A DNA stretch of 64,000 nt from Alphaproteobacteria bacterium (GTDB taxonomy: Bacteria > Pseudomonadota > Alphaproteobacteria > Rs-D84): assembly GCA_017524525.1 (NCBI GenBank), contig JAFXVM010000004.1, forward strand, positions 1-64,000. The letters are read 5' to 3'. Shown here in pieces: positions 43,387-51,937 of the stretch. The translations under genes were made by a program, and so were the position numbers. The notes under the pieces were generated by a model. The model saw nothing but the letters and a program-made list of their open reading frames with translations. It was not told the DNA's origin and did no database searches. The stretch's first letter is position 1. Each line of letters opens with the position of its first letter.

Positions 43387-43950
43387 ATGAGACATAGAGT
43401 AGCAGGTCGCACTTTTAATCGCGATACAAATGCCAGAAAAGCCTTGTTTATTGGTTTGGCGAAAAACTTGATTGAAAAAGAACAAATTAAAACTACTTTG
43501 CCAAAGGCAAAAGATTTACGCAGTGTAGTCGAAAAATTGATTACCCGCGCAAAGGTTGATACTGTTGCAAACCGTCGTTTGACTGCGTCTGAATTGGGCA
43601 ACAATTCTGACAAAGCAGTTAAAAAATTGTTTGCTGTGTTGGGACCAAGATATGCAAAACGTCCGGGTGGATATACTCGCGTTTTGAAAGCAGGCTTCCG
43701 TTATGGTGATGCTGCGCCAATGGCGATTATTGAATTGATTGATCGCGATGAAAACGCAAAGAAAGTTGCACCAAAAACAGTCGCTGCTGAAAAAGAAGAA
43801 CCAGTTGCAAAAGTGGCAGAAGAAAAGAAAGTCGCTGCACCAAAAGCAGAAAAGACAACAAAAGTTGCTGCTGAAAAGAAAGCGGCTGCGCCAAAAGCAA
43901 CAGGTGCCAAGAAAGCAGTTGCTGTTAAACGTCGTGCAACAGGTAAATAA
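43387..43950 (+). CDS. rplQ: 50S ribosomal protein L17 with long Ala/Lys C-terminal tail
   Basis: The 187-residue protein has L17 core residues 1-120 ([86 protein letters not shown]). About 65 residues of Lys/Ala/Pro/Glu low complexity follow, with repeats of [13 protein letters not shown] type. Bacterial L17 is normally 115-140 residues. The tail resembles histone-H1-like or nucleic-acid-binding tails. It ends the ribosomal cluster before a terminator. Confidence 0.95.
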   Translation: MRHRVAGRTFNRDTNARKALFIGLAKNLIEKEQIKTTLPKAKDLRSVVEKLITRAKVDTVANRRLTASELGNNSDKAVKKLFAVLGPRYAKRPGGYTRVLKAGFRYGDAAPMAIIELIDRDENAKKVAPKTVAAEKEEPVAKVAEEKKVAAPKAEKTTKVAAEKKAAAPKATGAKKAVAVKRRATGK

Positions 43951-43977
43951 TAAAATCTGTTATCGATTAAATTTATG

Positions 43978-44000
43978 CCGCCCGATTGGGCGGTTTTTTA
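43978..44000 (+). terminator. Terminator after rplQ
   Basis: CCGCCC (43978-43983) pairs with GGGCGG (43988-43993) around GATT, followed by six T. Confidence 0.85.
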
Positions 44001-44013
44001 TTTGAATAATTAT

Positions 44014-44042
44014 TTGCAAGCGGGGGCGATTTATGATAAAAT
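44014..44042 (+). promoter_or_regulatory. Promoter of the 902-residue Cys-rich protein gene
   Basis: TTGCAA (44014-44019), a 17-bp spacer and TAAAAT (44037-44042) with TGA upstream, the same form as at 60134-60162. Confidence 0.6.
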
Positions 44043-44069
44043 ATTCACAAGAGGAATAAGGAGATTTTT

Positions 44070-46778
44070 ATGCGTAAACGTATATTTGTTGCATTGATTG
44101 TGTCATTGTGTGTCGCGGAATTTGCGGCTTTGGCGGCTGTTAATCAGCGTGGAAAGGCGGCACAAAAGGAGACTGCTGAGACTGCATCTGTGGCTGCACG
44201 TTCTGCAGTAAGGAAAGATACAGTGCAAAAAAATGGTGGTGTGTCAGCACGTTCTGCGGTGAAACAAACTGCACCAAAATCTAATGTTGTGGCGGCGCGT
44301 GCTGGAACCATGCAAAAGGCTATAAATACCGGAACCAAGGTTGCAACCGCGACTGAAAACACTGCTGTTCCCCAGGAGTGCCAAGATAATTTTTATGGAT
44401 GTATGGATGCGTTCTGTATGTTGGACAATGCATCTGGGGGACGTTGCCAATGCAGCGATAAGATTGCTGAATATGACAAAGTCTTGGAAGATATTTTAAG
44501 ATTGGATGAACAATCTTATGTCATGGCAACTGAAGGTGTTGAACGTATTAAAATGGGCGATGCAGAATCTGCGATTCTTGCACGTGCAAAGGCGGCAGGG
44601 GACAAAGTAGTTGCAGATAAAGAAAGTAAAGATAATAAGGCTAATCTTGCTAGAAAATTAGATATGTCTGTGTTTGATAACAATATTTTTGTTGATACTG
44701 ATGATATTTTTGATGATGGAAAAACTGATGGCGATATTTCAACATTTGCAGACAAGAAAGGCGATGAATTATATAAAGCCGCTGGAAAAATGTGTGTTGC
44801 TCAAATACCTGCAAATTGTAAAAGTTATGGTTCTATGTTGCAATTGGTTTATGCGCAAAGAATCAAATCTGATTGTATGGCGTATGAAAACAGTTTAAAG
44901 GCACAAAAAAGCCAAAGCCAACAAAAATTACAAACTGCACAAAAGGCTTTGCGTGATGCCGCTTTGGAAGAATACAAAGAACAAAACAGATATGGCACAG
45001 TTGGCGAATGTGCGGTGGCTTTTGCGCAATGTATGCAAACAACCGCTGAATGTGGTGAAGACTATACAGGCTGTGTGACGTTGGCTGCAAAAGAAAATGT
45101 TAAAAATAATAACCAGGGAACTGTTGCAAAACAACAAAAAATCAAAGGCACAGTTAAGGGTGCTGATATTACATTGGCGGCAACAACAATGGAACAATTG
45201 TTGGCCAAAAAGCCAATTTGTGAACGCATAACCAAACAGTGTGTTAATGCAAACAAAAATGATGCTGTGTGGAATACTTTCTTGCGTAATGCTGCACCAG
45301 CGTTGAAATCTGCAGAAGAAATCGCAGAACAAAAATTGCGTATGGAATGTATACCAACAATTACAAAATGTTTCCAGACGGCATGTAAATCTAATTTTGG
45401 CGAAGGTGATTCATACGATATGTGTTTGTCCAATCCAGCAACATATAAATCTTTGTGCAAGGTTCAATTGGAACCATGCCTAGAAGCAACAGGTGGTTCA
45501 TATACAACCCCGACAGATTCTTCTTTGTGGAATGGTGTCATAGCGGCGTTGGGTGCAATGAAAGTTGATGCATGTACCAAAGAAGTGAGAGATTGTTTGA
45601 CATCTGATAATGCATGTGGTGCAGATTATTCAGCGTGTATTGGTATGTCGGCGGATGCTATTATGGGTCTTTGTCCAGAAGATAAATTGACGGCCTGTAA
45701 GACTGCAAATGACAGTGGCTCTTATGACAGTGATAATGTAATGGAATATGTTTATAAGGTTGCCCAAGGTATTGCTTTGCAGATAGACAGCAATATGCAA
45801 CTTGCATGCGAAAATGCGCTCGATAGTGCGATGGAAAAATATTGTGGCGATAAACAATCTTGTCCAAATATTTCGCTGTTATCGAGTACGATAACCAATC
45901 AAATGCGTGCACAAGTATGTACAGAAGATGGCAAAGAATGTCACGATAGTCCATCTGTATTCAAAGTGGCTGATTTATTAAAAGGTGATATTCTTGTGAA
46001 GGTTCGTGGTCCGGAAATGTCTCAAATAGCTTATAATGATGGAAATCCGGGCAAAGATGTGTTTAAGTTGCGTGACGAGGATGATATAAAAAATAAAGAT
46101 ATAGCATCTTTGACCAACCAGACAGTTGATATGTTAAATACTGCATGGAATTCTAAGATTGCACAAATTGAATCGGATCCAAAGGTCAAGGCATGTATGA
46201 CTGGACGCGATTATGACAAATTTGGTAGTAGCGGATTGATGACTAGAGAGCTTAGGCTTACAAAAGCAAGATATCCAAATTTGACACAGAGTGCCAGAAT
46301 GAATATCGCGGATGATTTGGTAAAACGTTTTTCATCTGATTACAGCGATGCAGCAAAAAAGATTAATGATGAAAAGGTGCCTGCGTTGGCAGAAGAACTG
46401 GCCAAAAAAATCGAAAAAGAAGTTGGCAGTTTAGAAGATGCTTTGGATGTTGCTAACAAGGCGATATGCGATGCATATAATAAAACGGTAAAGTTGCCAG
46501 TGACGGGGAAAGTAAAAAATATTGGTGACTTAGAAGAGGTAAGCACTAATTATAACGCCACAACAAATGAATGTGTTGCCACTATCAAGGTTTATCAAGC
46601 ACGCAGGAAAGGTAATAAGGATAAAGAGTGCAATACGGTCTCTCTTGGAACTTGTGAATATATACATACTGAAACAAGAATAGAAAAAATGAAAGTGGGG
46701 GAATCAGAATTTACTAAGTCTACGATGGATTCTGTGAATAGTGTGGTTGAAGGAACTTCTGGGGGGGGACAACAGTAA
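44070..46778 (+). CDS. Large exported Cys-rich protein, CMDxFC family member 1
   Basis: The 902-residue protein has a signal peptide cut near FAALAA and a low-complexity Ala/Arg/Lys/Thr stretch with repeated ARSAV to ~residue 105. The family block C-x6-CMDAFCMLDN-x5-RCQCSDK follows. Next come an acidic linker, a coiled coil (~275-310), NRYGTVGECAVAFAQCMQTTAECGEDYTGC and repeated Cys pairs (ITKQCVNANKNDAVWNTFLRNAAPALKSAEE, VRDCLTSDNACGADYSACIGMSADAIMGLCP). The last ~250 residues are helical and end in a Gly/Gln tail. Paralogues lie at 57448, 60190 and 62339. No known domain; periplasmic or outer-membrane, disulfide-bonded. Confidence 0.78.
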   Translation: MRKRIFVALIVSLCVAEFAALAAVNQRGKAAQKETAETASVAARSAVRKDTVQKNGGVSARSAVKQTAPKSNVVAARAGTMQKAINTGTKVATATENTAVPQECQDNFYGCMDAFCMLDNASGGRCQCSDKIAEYDKVLEDILRLDEQSYVMATEGVERIKMGDAESAILARAKAAGDKVVADKESKDNKANLARKLDMSVFDNNIFVDTDDIFDDGKTDGDISTFADKKGDELYKAAGKMCVAQIPANCKSYGSMLQLVYAQRIKSDCMAYENSLKAQKSQSQQKLQTAQKALRDAALEEYKEQNRYGTVGECAVAFAQCMQTTAECGEDYTGCVTLAAKENVKNNNQGTVAKQQKIKGTVKGADITLAATTMEQLLAKKPICERITKQCVNANKNDAVWNTFLRNAAPALKSAEEIAEQKLRMECIPTITKCFQTACKSNFGEGDSYDMCLSNPATYKSLCKVQLEPCLEATGGSYTTPTDSSLWNGVIAALGAMKVDACTKEVRDCLTSDNACGADYSACIGMSADAIMGLCPEDKLTACKTANDSGSYDSDNVMEYVYKVAQGIALQIDSNMQLACENALDSAMEKYCGDKQSCPNISLLSSTITNQMRAQVCTEDGKECHDSPSVFKVADLLKGDILVKVRGPEMSQIAYNDGNPGKDVFKLRDEDDIKNKDIASLTNQTVDMLNTAWNSKIAQIESDPKVKACMTGRDYDKFGSSGLMTRELRLTKARYPNLTQSARMNIADDLVKRFSSDYSDAAKKINDEKVPALAEELAKKIEKEVGSLEDALDVANKAICDAYNKTVKLPVTGKVKNIGDLEEVSTNYNATTNECVATIKVYQARRKGNKDKECNTVSLGTCEYIHTETRIEKMKVGESEFTKSTMDSVNSVVEGTSGGGQQ

Positions 46779-46820
46779 GTCAACAACCAGCGCAGGGTCG
46801 CGGTAATACATTCTAAAACG

Positions 46821-46846
46821 AACCGCCCAGATGGGCGGTTTTTTTT
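46821..46846. terminator. Bidirectional terminator between convergent genes
   Basis: AACCGCCC (46821-46828) pairs with GGGCGGTT (46833-46840), then a T-run that also contains the stop codon of the minus-strand gene. Confidence 0.85.
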
Positions 46847-47789
46847 AATCTAATTCTTCTAGTTTTGTTATTACTTTGACACCGGCATCTGTGAATTGTT
46901 TAATTGTGTTTTCGATGTCCATAATGTTTTGCGATGCCAAATAAAGCACAGGCGTCAGGTTGTTTTGTTTTGCTAATGATATTAATTCTGGAATCGGGGT
47001 ATCTATTTGTTTGCCTGCTGCAAACCAACTTTCGTTGTCCATAATCCAAAAATCTTCGTCAGCGTGTTCGTATATTACATACTTTTCAGTTGCTACATAT
47101 TCTTTGTATGTTTCAAATTCTATGTTGTGCGATGCAAAATATTTTGTTGTGTTGTTTTCTAATTCTTTTTCTGTTGCAATAGGGGTATCAAAATTGATGT
47201 CTGTAAATGTTGGTACAGAATCATTCATGTCTTGGTTCAAATCGTCGCCTAAATCAAAATCCATCGGGATTGGTATGTTCGGGTTTTCTTCAGTTTCGGC
47301 TTGGACAACAGGGGTTTTCACAGGTCTTTTGTTATACACAGAAACGTTGCCCATGAAAGATTGGTGCTGTTTGGCGCGTGTATAAGGAACGCGCATTTCA
47401 CGCGGCAGGTCCGCTGGGTATTCTTCTTCTGGGGCTTCTTCTTCTGTCTCTGGTGCGACTTCTTCTTTGACTGGTTCTACTTTTTTTGCGAAAAGTTTAG
47501 ATATAATCGGTAGATATGATATCAAGGGTATGTTAAACAAAAGTGCTTTTTTGCGATAAATTGTCAGTGTGGTTGCGATATAAATTGGTATTGCTGAATA
47601 TACCAATATGACAAATGTTAATCCCCAAAAACCATGAAATGTCGCATGGAAAAATTTCCACCAATAAAGACGTGAAAACATATCGAAATTAAATACAAAG
47701 CGGGTAATCAACCAGAACACAAAAATATACCATATCGTCCATTTGACGATTAAAGGGTTCTGTTTTAAAAATTCAAATATCTTTTTCAT
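46845..47789 (-). CDS. Membrane protein with conserved C-terminal domain, unknown
   Basis: The 314-residue protein has two to three N-terminal membrane segments (WTIWYIFVFWLITRFVF, FHGFWGLTFVILVYSAIPIYIATTL, LFNIPLISYLPIISKLF). A Glu-rich linker follows (~105-135), then an acidic disordered stretch to ~215. The folded C-terminal domain (FETYKEYVATEKYVIYEHADEDFWIMDNESWFAAGKQ, PIPELISLAKQNNLTPVLYLASQNIMDIENTIKQF) alternates strands and helices as in restriction-endonuclease-like or Rossmann-type folds; this is only a visual impression. No signal peptide. It stands alone between two Cys-rich exported genes; a role in their export or surface display is speculation. Confidence 0.6.
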   Translation of the reverse strand: MKKIFEFLKQNPLIVKWTIWYIFVFWLITRFVFNFDMFSRLYWWKFFHATFHGFWGLTFVILVYSAIPIYIATTLTIYRKKALLFNIPLISYLPIISKLFAKKVEPVKEEVAPETEEEAPEEEYPADLPREMRVPYTRAKQHQSFMGNVSVYNKRPVKTPVVQAETEENPNIPIPMDFDLGDDLNQDMNDSVPTFTDINFDTPIATEKELENNTTKYFASHNIEFETYKEYVATEKYVIYEHADEDFWIMDNESWFAAGKQIDTPIPELISLAKQNNLTPVLYLASQNIMDIENTIKQFTDAGVKVITKLEELD

Positions 47790-47927
47790 ATTTATATTAT
47801 AGACAATATTTAAGATTTGTCAACCAATAGTGTAAAAAAATAATATTGCAAAAAAATTGTTAAAAAAAACTTTTTTTAATACTGACTATGTGATATAATA
47901 GTTTTATAGGAATTTGGGAGAAATATT

Positions 47928-50096
47928 ATGAAAATGTTGAATTTATGCGGAAAAACAGTAATCAGCGTTGCTGTGGTGATGGCAACTTTTGGGGCGGATG
48001 CGGCACAAAGTGGTCGTATTGCGGCTGCAAAAATGCGTATGCCAACAATGCCCACGACTGGGCTGACAACAATTGGCAATCCTGCTGTGAATACTGTTAA
48101 TGTGCCTTCTGGCGTTGTCAGTGGTGGTGGTTTCAATATTACACCAACCCCAAATAATCCTAATAATCCAATTCCAGATAATCCTGATAATCCAAACAAT
48201 CCTGATAATCCACAGCCACAAACAGATTGTCCTGATGGGGGGGTGAAAAATTCTAAGTATTCTATTACAGATTGTATGAATGATTTGTTGCAATGTGTTA
48301 ATACTGGCGCGCTTCAGGGCGGTTTAAACGATTTGTTTAACGAAGATGTTCGTAATTCTATCGTGGGTGGTATGAGATTATGTCAGGCTCAGGTCGATAA
48401 GTGTATCAGTGATGTTCGTGTTAATTGTCGTAATATTTACAACGAATCGACTGACGTTTGGTTAGATTTTAATTCCAGAATTATTCAACCTGAATATTAT
48501 AACTTTGTTTTGCGTAAAACGGGTTTGACACCAAATCAGGCTGAAAATACTTGTTTGTTATTGGACAGAAATACATACGGCGAATCGTTTGCTGCTGTTT
48601 CTGATTCAAATGCGGTTAATTCAGAATATAACAAGAAAGTGGGTGCTTATAACAAAGCAAACAATGGCAGTTTGTCCAAAAACAATCCACAAGGTGTCGA
48701 AGTTAATACAACTGGCTATGATGGAAATCGTGGACATTATGCGCGTTGGGATGCGGCTAAGGGTGAATGTTTGATTCGTGTTGCTGCGTATAACAAGGAT
48801 AAACTGATTACAAACAGTTGGTTGTTTGGTGCTGTGGGTAATGATAATGCTGCTGAGGTTTGGGAAAAGACCGGTTCTACATTTACTTGCAACAAAGATT
48901 TGTTTGATTTTTCGTTGATGAATGATACGAAAACAGCTGCTGTGGTTGGTGTTGGTGGTGGTACTGTGTTAGGTACTGCGATTGGTGCAGGTGCAGGTGC
49001 TGCCGCATATAACAAGAAACACAATGCTTATTTAGATAGCGACCCGTGTGCAGACGAAAATTATCGTAAAGATTTGGCTTCAAAAATATATTCGTCTAAT
49101 AATGGCGGAATATTGAAGAGTTATGCATACAAAAATGTCACATTTGATTCGTCAAGTGGAACTTTCTCTGGAACGCCTATTTTCAGTACTTCTACTGATT
49201 TGTCAAAAATGCAGATGAGTGAAACTGAATGTCGTGATTTGCATGAATTGAACGAAAAAGTCAATTTGTATGAATCAAAAGTTAATGAATGTGTGGCAAG
49301 CGATAAAAATAGACAAATTGCTGGCAAGATTGATGAAGTAAAAGCACCTTCGTCAAATGCAACTGTGTTGAGAAGTATGTCAATGAATGTTGGTGGAAAC
49401 ACAATACAGGTTGATGCGAATGTCACTTGTGGTGCGCCTGCTGGTGTGACACAAACTGATGTTGTTCAATTTGCTAGCCAATGTTTGTTCCAACCTTTGC
49501 GTGATAATGGCGATGGGGTGTTGTGTGAACATGAAAACAGATGTTTAACTGTCAACCAGATTCAATATCAAATTCGTGAATTAAAAGGTTTGTTGGCTGC
49601 GATATCTCCATCAATGAAGGCAGTCAAAGATGCAAACAAAGGCAAAGAAATCGCCAAGGGGGCCGCGATTGGTGCTGCGACTGGTGCTGGGGTTGGCGGT
49701 ATTGTAACAGGTATCACAGCTTTGGTTGAAAAGAATAATATTACATGTAAAGTTGGTGATGGGTTGAATTCTGTTGCGTTGGGTAAATCTCATACCATAG
49801 ATTCTTTGAAAGATTTCTATGTGAAATGGAATTTACAATTGCCAGATAATATTACGCCAACAGCGGCTGTGACAGATAGAGAATCTTGGAGACAAGCGTG
49901 CAGTCAATTCAACAGTAAATTGCTGGATTGCCCATATGTTCAGGTTAACTATAAACACGCTGGCACTTATGAATTGATTAATTCTGCTTGTAGAATTTCT
50001 GGCAGCATATGCGTACCAAATGATGCTGTGATGAATTCTCATTTGCCAATGCCAGTTGTGGTGGTTGATAATTTCATACCTGCTGTGAATCCATAA
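47928..50096 (+). CDS. Large exported Cys-rich protein with Pro-Asn repeats and glycine zippers
   Basis: The 722-residue protein has a signal peptide ending ATFGADA. A PDNPDNPNNPDNP-type repeat lies at ~75-100, and a Cys-rich helical region follows (ITDCMNDLLQCVNTG, VRVNCRNIYNESTDVWLDF). Two glycine-zipper membrane-like segments are present (~345-365, VVGVGGGTVLGTAIGAGAGAAAY; ~575-600, AAIGAATGAGVGGIVTGITAL). Glycine zippers of this kind insert in membranes or form channels. It shares the zipper feature, but not clear overall homology, with the CMDxFC protein at 60190. The promoter has an extended -10 (TGATATAAT, 47891-47899). Confidence 0.75.
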   Translation: MKMLNLCGKTVISVAVVMATFGADAAQSGRIAAAKMRMPTMPTTGLTTIGNPAVNTVNVPSGVVSGGGFNITPTPNNPNNPIPDNPDNPNNPDNPQPQTDCPDGGVKNSKYSITDCMNDLLQCVNTGALQGGLNDLFNEDVRNSIVGGMRLCQAQVDKCISDVRVNCRNIYNESTDVWLDFNSRIIQPEYYNFVLRKTGLTPNQAENTCLLLDRNTYGESFAAVSDSNAVNSEYNKKVGAYNKANNGSLSKNNPQGVEVNTTGYDGNRGHYARWDAAKGECLIRVAAYNKDKLITNSWLFGAVGNDNAAEVWEKTGSTFTCNKDLFDFSLMNDTKTAAVVGVGGGTVLGTAIGAGAGAAAYNKKHNAYLDSDPCADENYRKDLASKIYSSNNGGILKSYAYKNVTFDSSSGTFSGTPIFSTSTDLSKMQMSETECRDLHELNEKVNLYESKVNECVASDKNRQIAGKIDEVKAPSSNATVLRSMSMNVGGNTIQVDANVTCGAPAGVTQTDVVQFASQCLFQPLRDNGDGVLCEHENRCLTVNQIQYQIRELKGLLAAISPSMKAVKDANKGKEIAKGAAIGAATGAGVGGIVTGITALVEKNNITCKVGDGLNSVALGKSHTIDSLKDFYVKWNLQLPDNITPTAAVTDRESWRQACSQFNSKLLDCPYVQVNYKHAGTYELINSACRISGSICVPNDAVMNSHLPMPVVVVDNFIPAVNP

Positions 50097-50114
50097 AGTT
50101 GGGTAAAGATATAA

Positions 50115-50140
50115 AAAAGGGCGCCATAGGGCGTTCTTTT
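50115..50140 (+). terminator. Terminator after the Pro-Asn Cys-rich gene
   Basis: GGGCGCC and GGCGTTC pair with two G-T pairs around ATAG, and a T-run follows. It lies just before the convergent ccrM stop. Confidence 0.65.
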
Positions 50141-50168
50141 TTTATTAATATTTTTTATTGAAATTTTA

Positions 50169-51269
50169 TTATGCGGCTTTTTTGATATTTTGTTTTATAT
50201 TGCGGACGTATTTGCGTAATTCATCGATTGCAACCAATGAACCGTCTTTCTTTTCAGCAGACCAATAATCCCATCCGTTAAAACTGACACTGTGTTGAAT
50301 GCGTGCCGCCATAACGTGTATTGATGCTTTGCCGTAAAGCGTGTGCATTAATTGTCCGTCATGCGTTATCATAACACGGTCGCCACGTGGACCAACCAAT
50401 GTTTGTCCAACATACAAAAGACCTGCGTCTATTAATTCGCGGAAAGCAACTTTGATTGCTTCGCGTTTAGGTGCGGTGACTTCTATGTTCGATAAATCGA
50501 TTGGCTGCACAGCATTTACGCGTTCGCGTGAAGCGTCTATATAACTTTCTTCTTTTTCAATTCCAATAAATTGACGGCCTAATTCTTTCGCCACTGCGGC
50601 AGTTGTTCCAGAACCAGAAAATGGGTCTAAAATAATATCACCCGGTTTTGTGGATGCCAAAATTACACGACGTAATAAATCCATAGGTTTTTGTGTGTTG
50701 TGTAAACTTTTGCCGTTTTTATCTTTTATGCGTTCTTCGCCCAAGCATATATTTATATCCCAATCGGAACGCATTTGTTTCCCACCATTTAATTTTTTCA
50801 TAGTTTCGTAATTAAATGTGTATTTGCCAGTTTTGGTTGGTGTTGCCCAAATCAAAGTTTCGTGAGCATTTGTAAAACGGGTCCCGCGAAAGTTTGGCAT
50901 TGGATTAGTTTTTACCCACACGATGTCATTCAAAATCCAAAAACCCATATCTTGTAAAATAGAGCCAACGCGAAAAATATTATGATAAGAACCGATAACC
51001 CACATTGCGCCATCTGGTTTTAATACGCGTTTACATTCTCGCATCCATTGACGCGTAAATTCATCATATTGCGCGTTTGATTCAAAAGCGTCCCAATTGT
51101 CGCGCACCGCACGCGCAGCGGTTTGGTCTTCGGGTCTGTATAGTGTTTTTTCGCCCAGTTGTAAATTATACGGAGAATCAGCAAAAACAGCGTCCACAGA
51201 CGTGTCTGGGATATTGCGCATGATTTCAATGCAATCACCGCACAAAATCTGGTTCAAATATTTTTGCAT
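50169..51269 (-). CDS. ccrM: Cell-cycle-type adenine-N6 DNA methyltransferase (GANTC)
   Basis: The 366-residue beta-class N6-adenine methyltransferase closely follows CcrM: LCGDCIEIMRNIPDTSVDAVFADSPYNLQL, WVIGSYHNIFRVG, NPMPNFRGTRFTNAHETLIWA, motif I ILDPFSGSGTTAAVAKELGR, and the CcrM-specific C-terminal domain (LVGPRGDRVMITHDGQLMHTLYGKASIHVMAA, SFNGWDYWSAEK). It is expected to methylate GANTC and link replication to transcription. Motif IV reads DSPY instead of the common DPPY. It stands alone, divergent from nrdR. Confidence 0.95.
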   Translation of the reverse strand: MQKYLNQILCGDCIEIMRNIPDTSVDAVFADSPYNLQLGEKTLYRPEDQTAARAVRDNWDAFESNAQYDEFTRQWMRECKRVLKPDGAMWVIGSYHNIFRVGSILQDMGFWILNDIVWVKTNPMPNFRGTRFTNAHETLIWATPTKTGKYTFNYETMKKLNGGKQMRSDWDINICLGEERIKDKNGKSLHNTQKPMDLLRRVILASTKPGDIILDPFSGSGTTAAVAKELGRQFIGIEKEESYIDASRERVNAVQPIDLSNIEVTAPKREAIKVAFRELIDAGLLYVGQTLVGPRGDRVMITHDGQLMHTLYGKASIHVMAARIQHSVSFNGWDYWSAEKKDGSLVAIDELRKYVRNIKQNIKKAA

Positions 51270-51436
51270 TTTCTCTCTTCCAATCTTTTTGTATATTTTA
51301 TCATATTTTAAGGGGATAAAAAAGCCTCAAGCGAATCGGTTTGAAAAAAAAACACTTGATTTTTTTAAAAAAGCAATTTTTTTATTAAATAAATTCTACT
51401 TTACATGTGCATGATTTTTTTCTACCCTTGAAAATT

Positions 51437-51937
51437 ATGAGATGTCCTTACTGTAATTCTACTGACAGCAGGGTGGCGGATTCCCGCCCTGATATTGGAG
51501 ATGCGATTATTCGCCGCAGGCGTGTTTGTAATCAATGTGGTGCGAAATTCACCACCGTGGAACGTATTCAAATGCGCGATTTGATTGTTATTAAAAACAG
51601 TGGAAAGACAGAGGCTTTTGACAGGGAAAAATTATTTCGTTCTATTAAATTGGCATGTCGTAATCGTGATGTCAAAGACGAACAAATTGAAAAATTAGTT
51701 GCGTCTATTCAAAGACGACTTGAAACAGAAAGTGCGGACGACACGGTGACCAGTGCCCAAGTTGGACAAATGGTTTCTGATTCTTTGCTTAATCTTGATC
51801 CGATTGCTTTTATAAGATTTGTTTCGGTTTACAGAAAGTTTTCAAAGGTTTCTGATTTTAAAAAGATTATCAACCAAATACCAGAGGCTGATGAAGACGC
51901 AATCGTTTGTGAGTTACCAAAAACTTCTTTGTTCTGA
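51437..51937 (+). CDS. nrdR: Transcriptional repressor NrdR
   Basis: Start at the ATG at 51437 (MRCPYCNSTDSRV), the family N-terminus; the upstream in-frame extension is non-homologous. 166 residues. The zinc ribbon is CPYC...CNQC, and the ATP-cone domain is DLIVIKNSGKTEAFDREKLFRSIKLACRNRDV. It senses ATP/dATP and represses ribonucleotide reductase genes. Its stop overlaps the start of the lytic transglycosylase gene by 1 nt. In other Alphaproteobacteria it lies near glyA and rib genes, which are not seen here. Confidence 0.96.
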   Translation: MRCPYCNSTDSRVADSRPDIGDAIIRRRRVCNQCGAKFTTVERIQMRDLIVIKNSGKTEAFDREKLFRSIKLACRNRDVKDEQIEKLVASIQRRLETESADDTVTSAQVGQMVSDSLLNLDPIAFIRFVSVYRKFSKVSDFKKIINQIPEADEDAIVCELPKTSLF

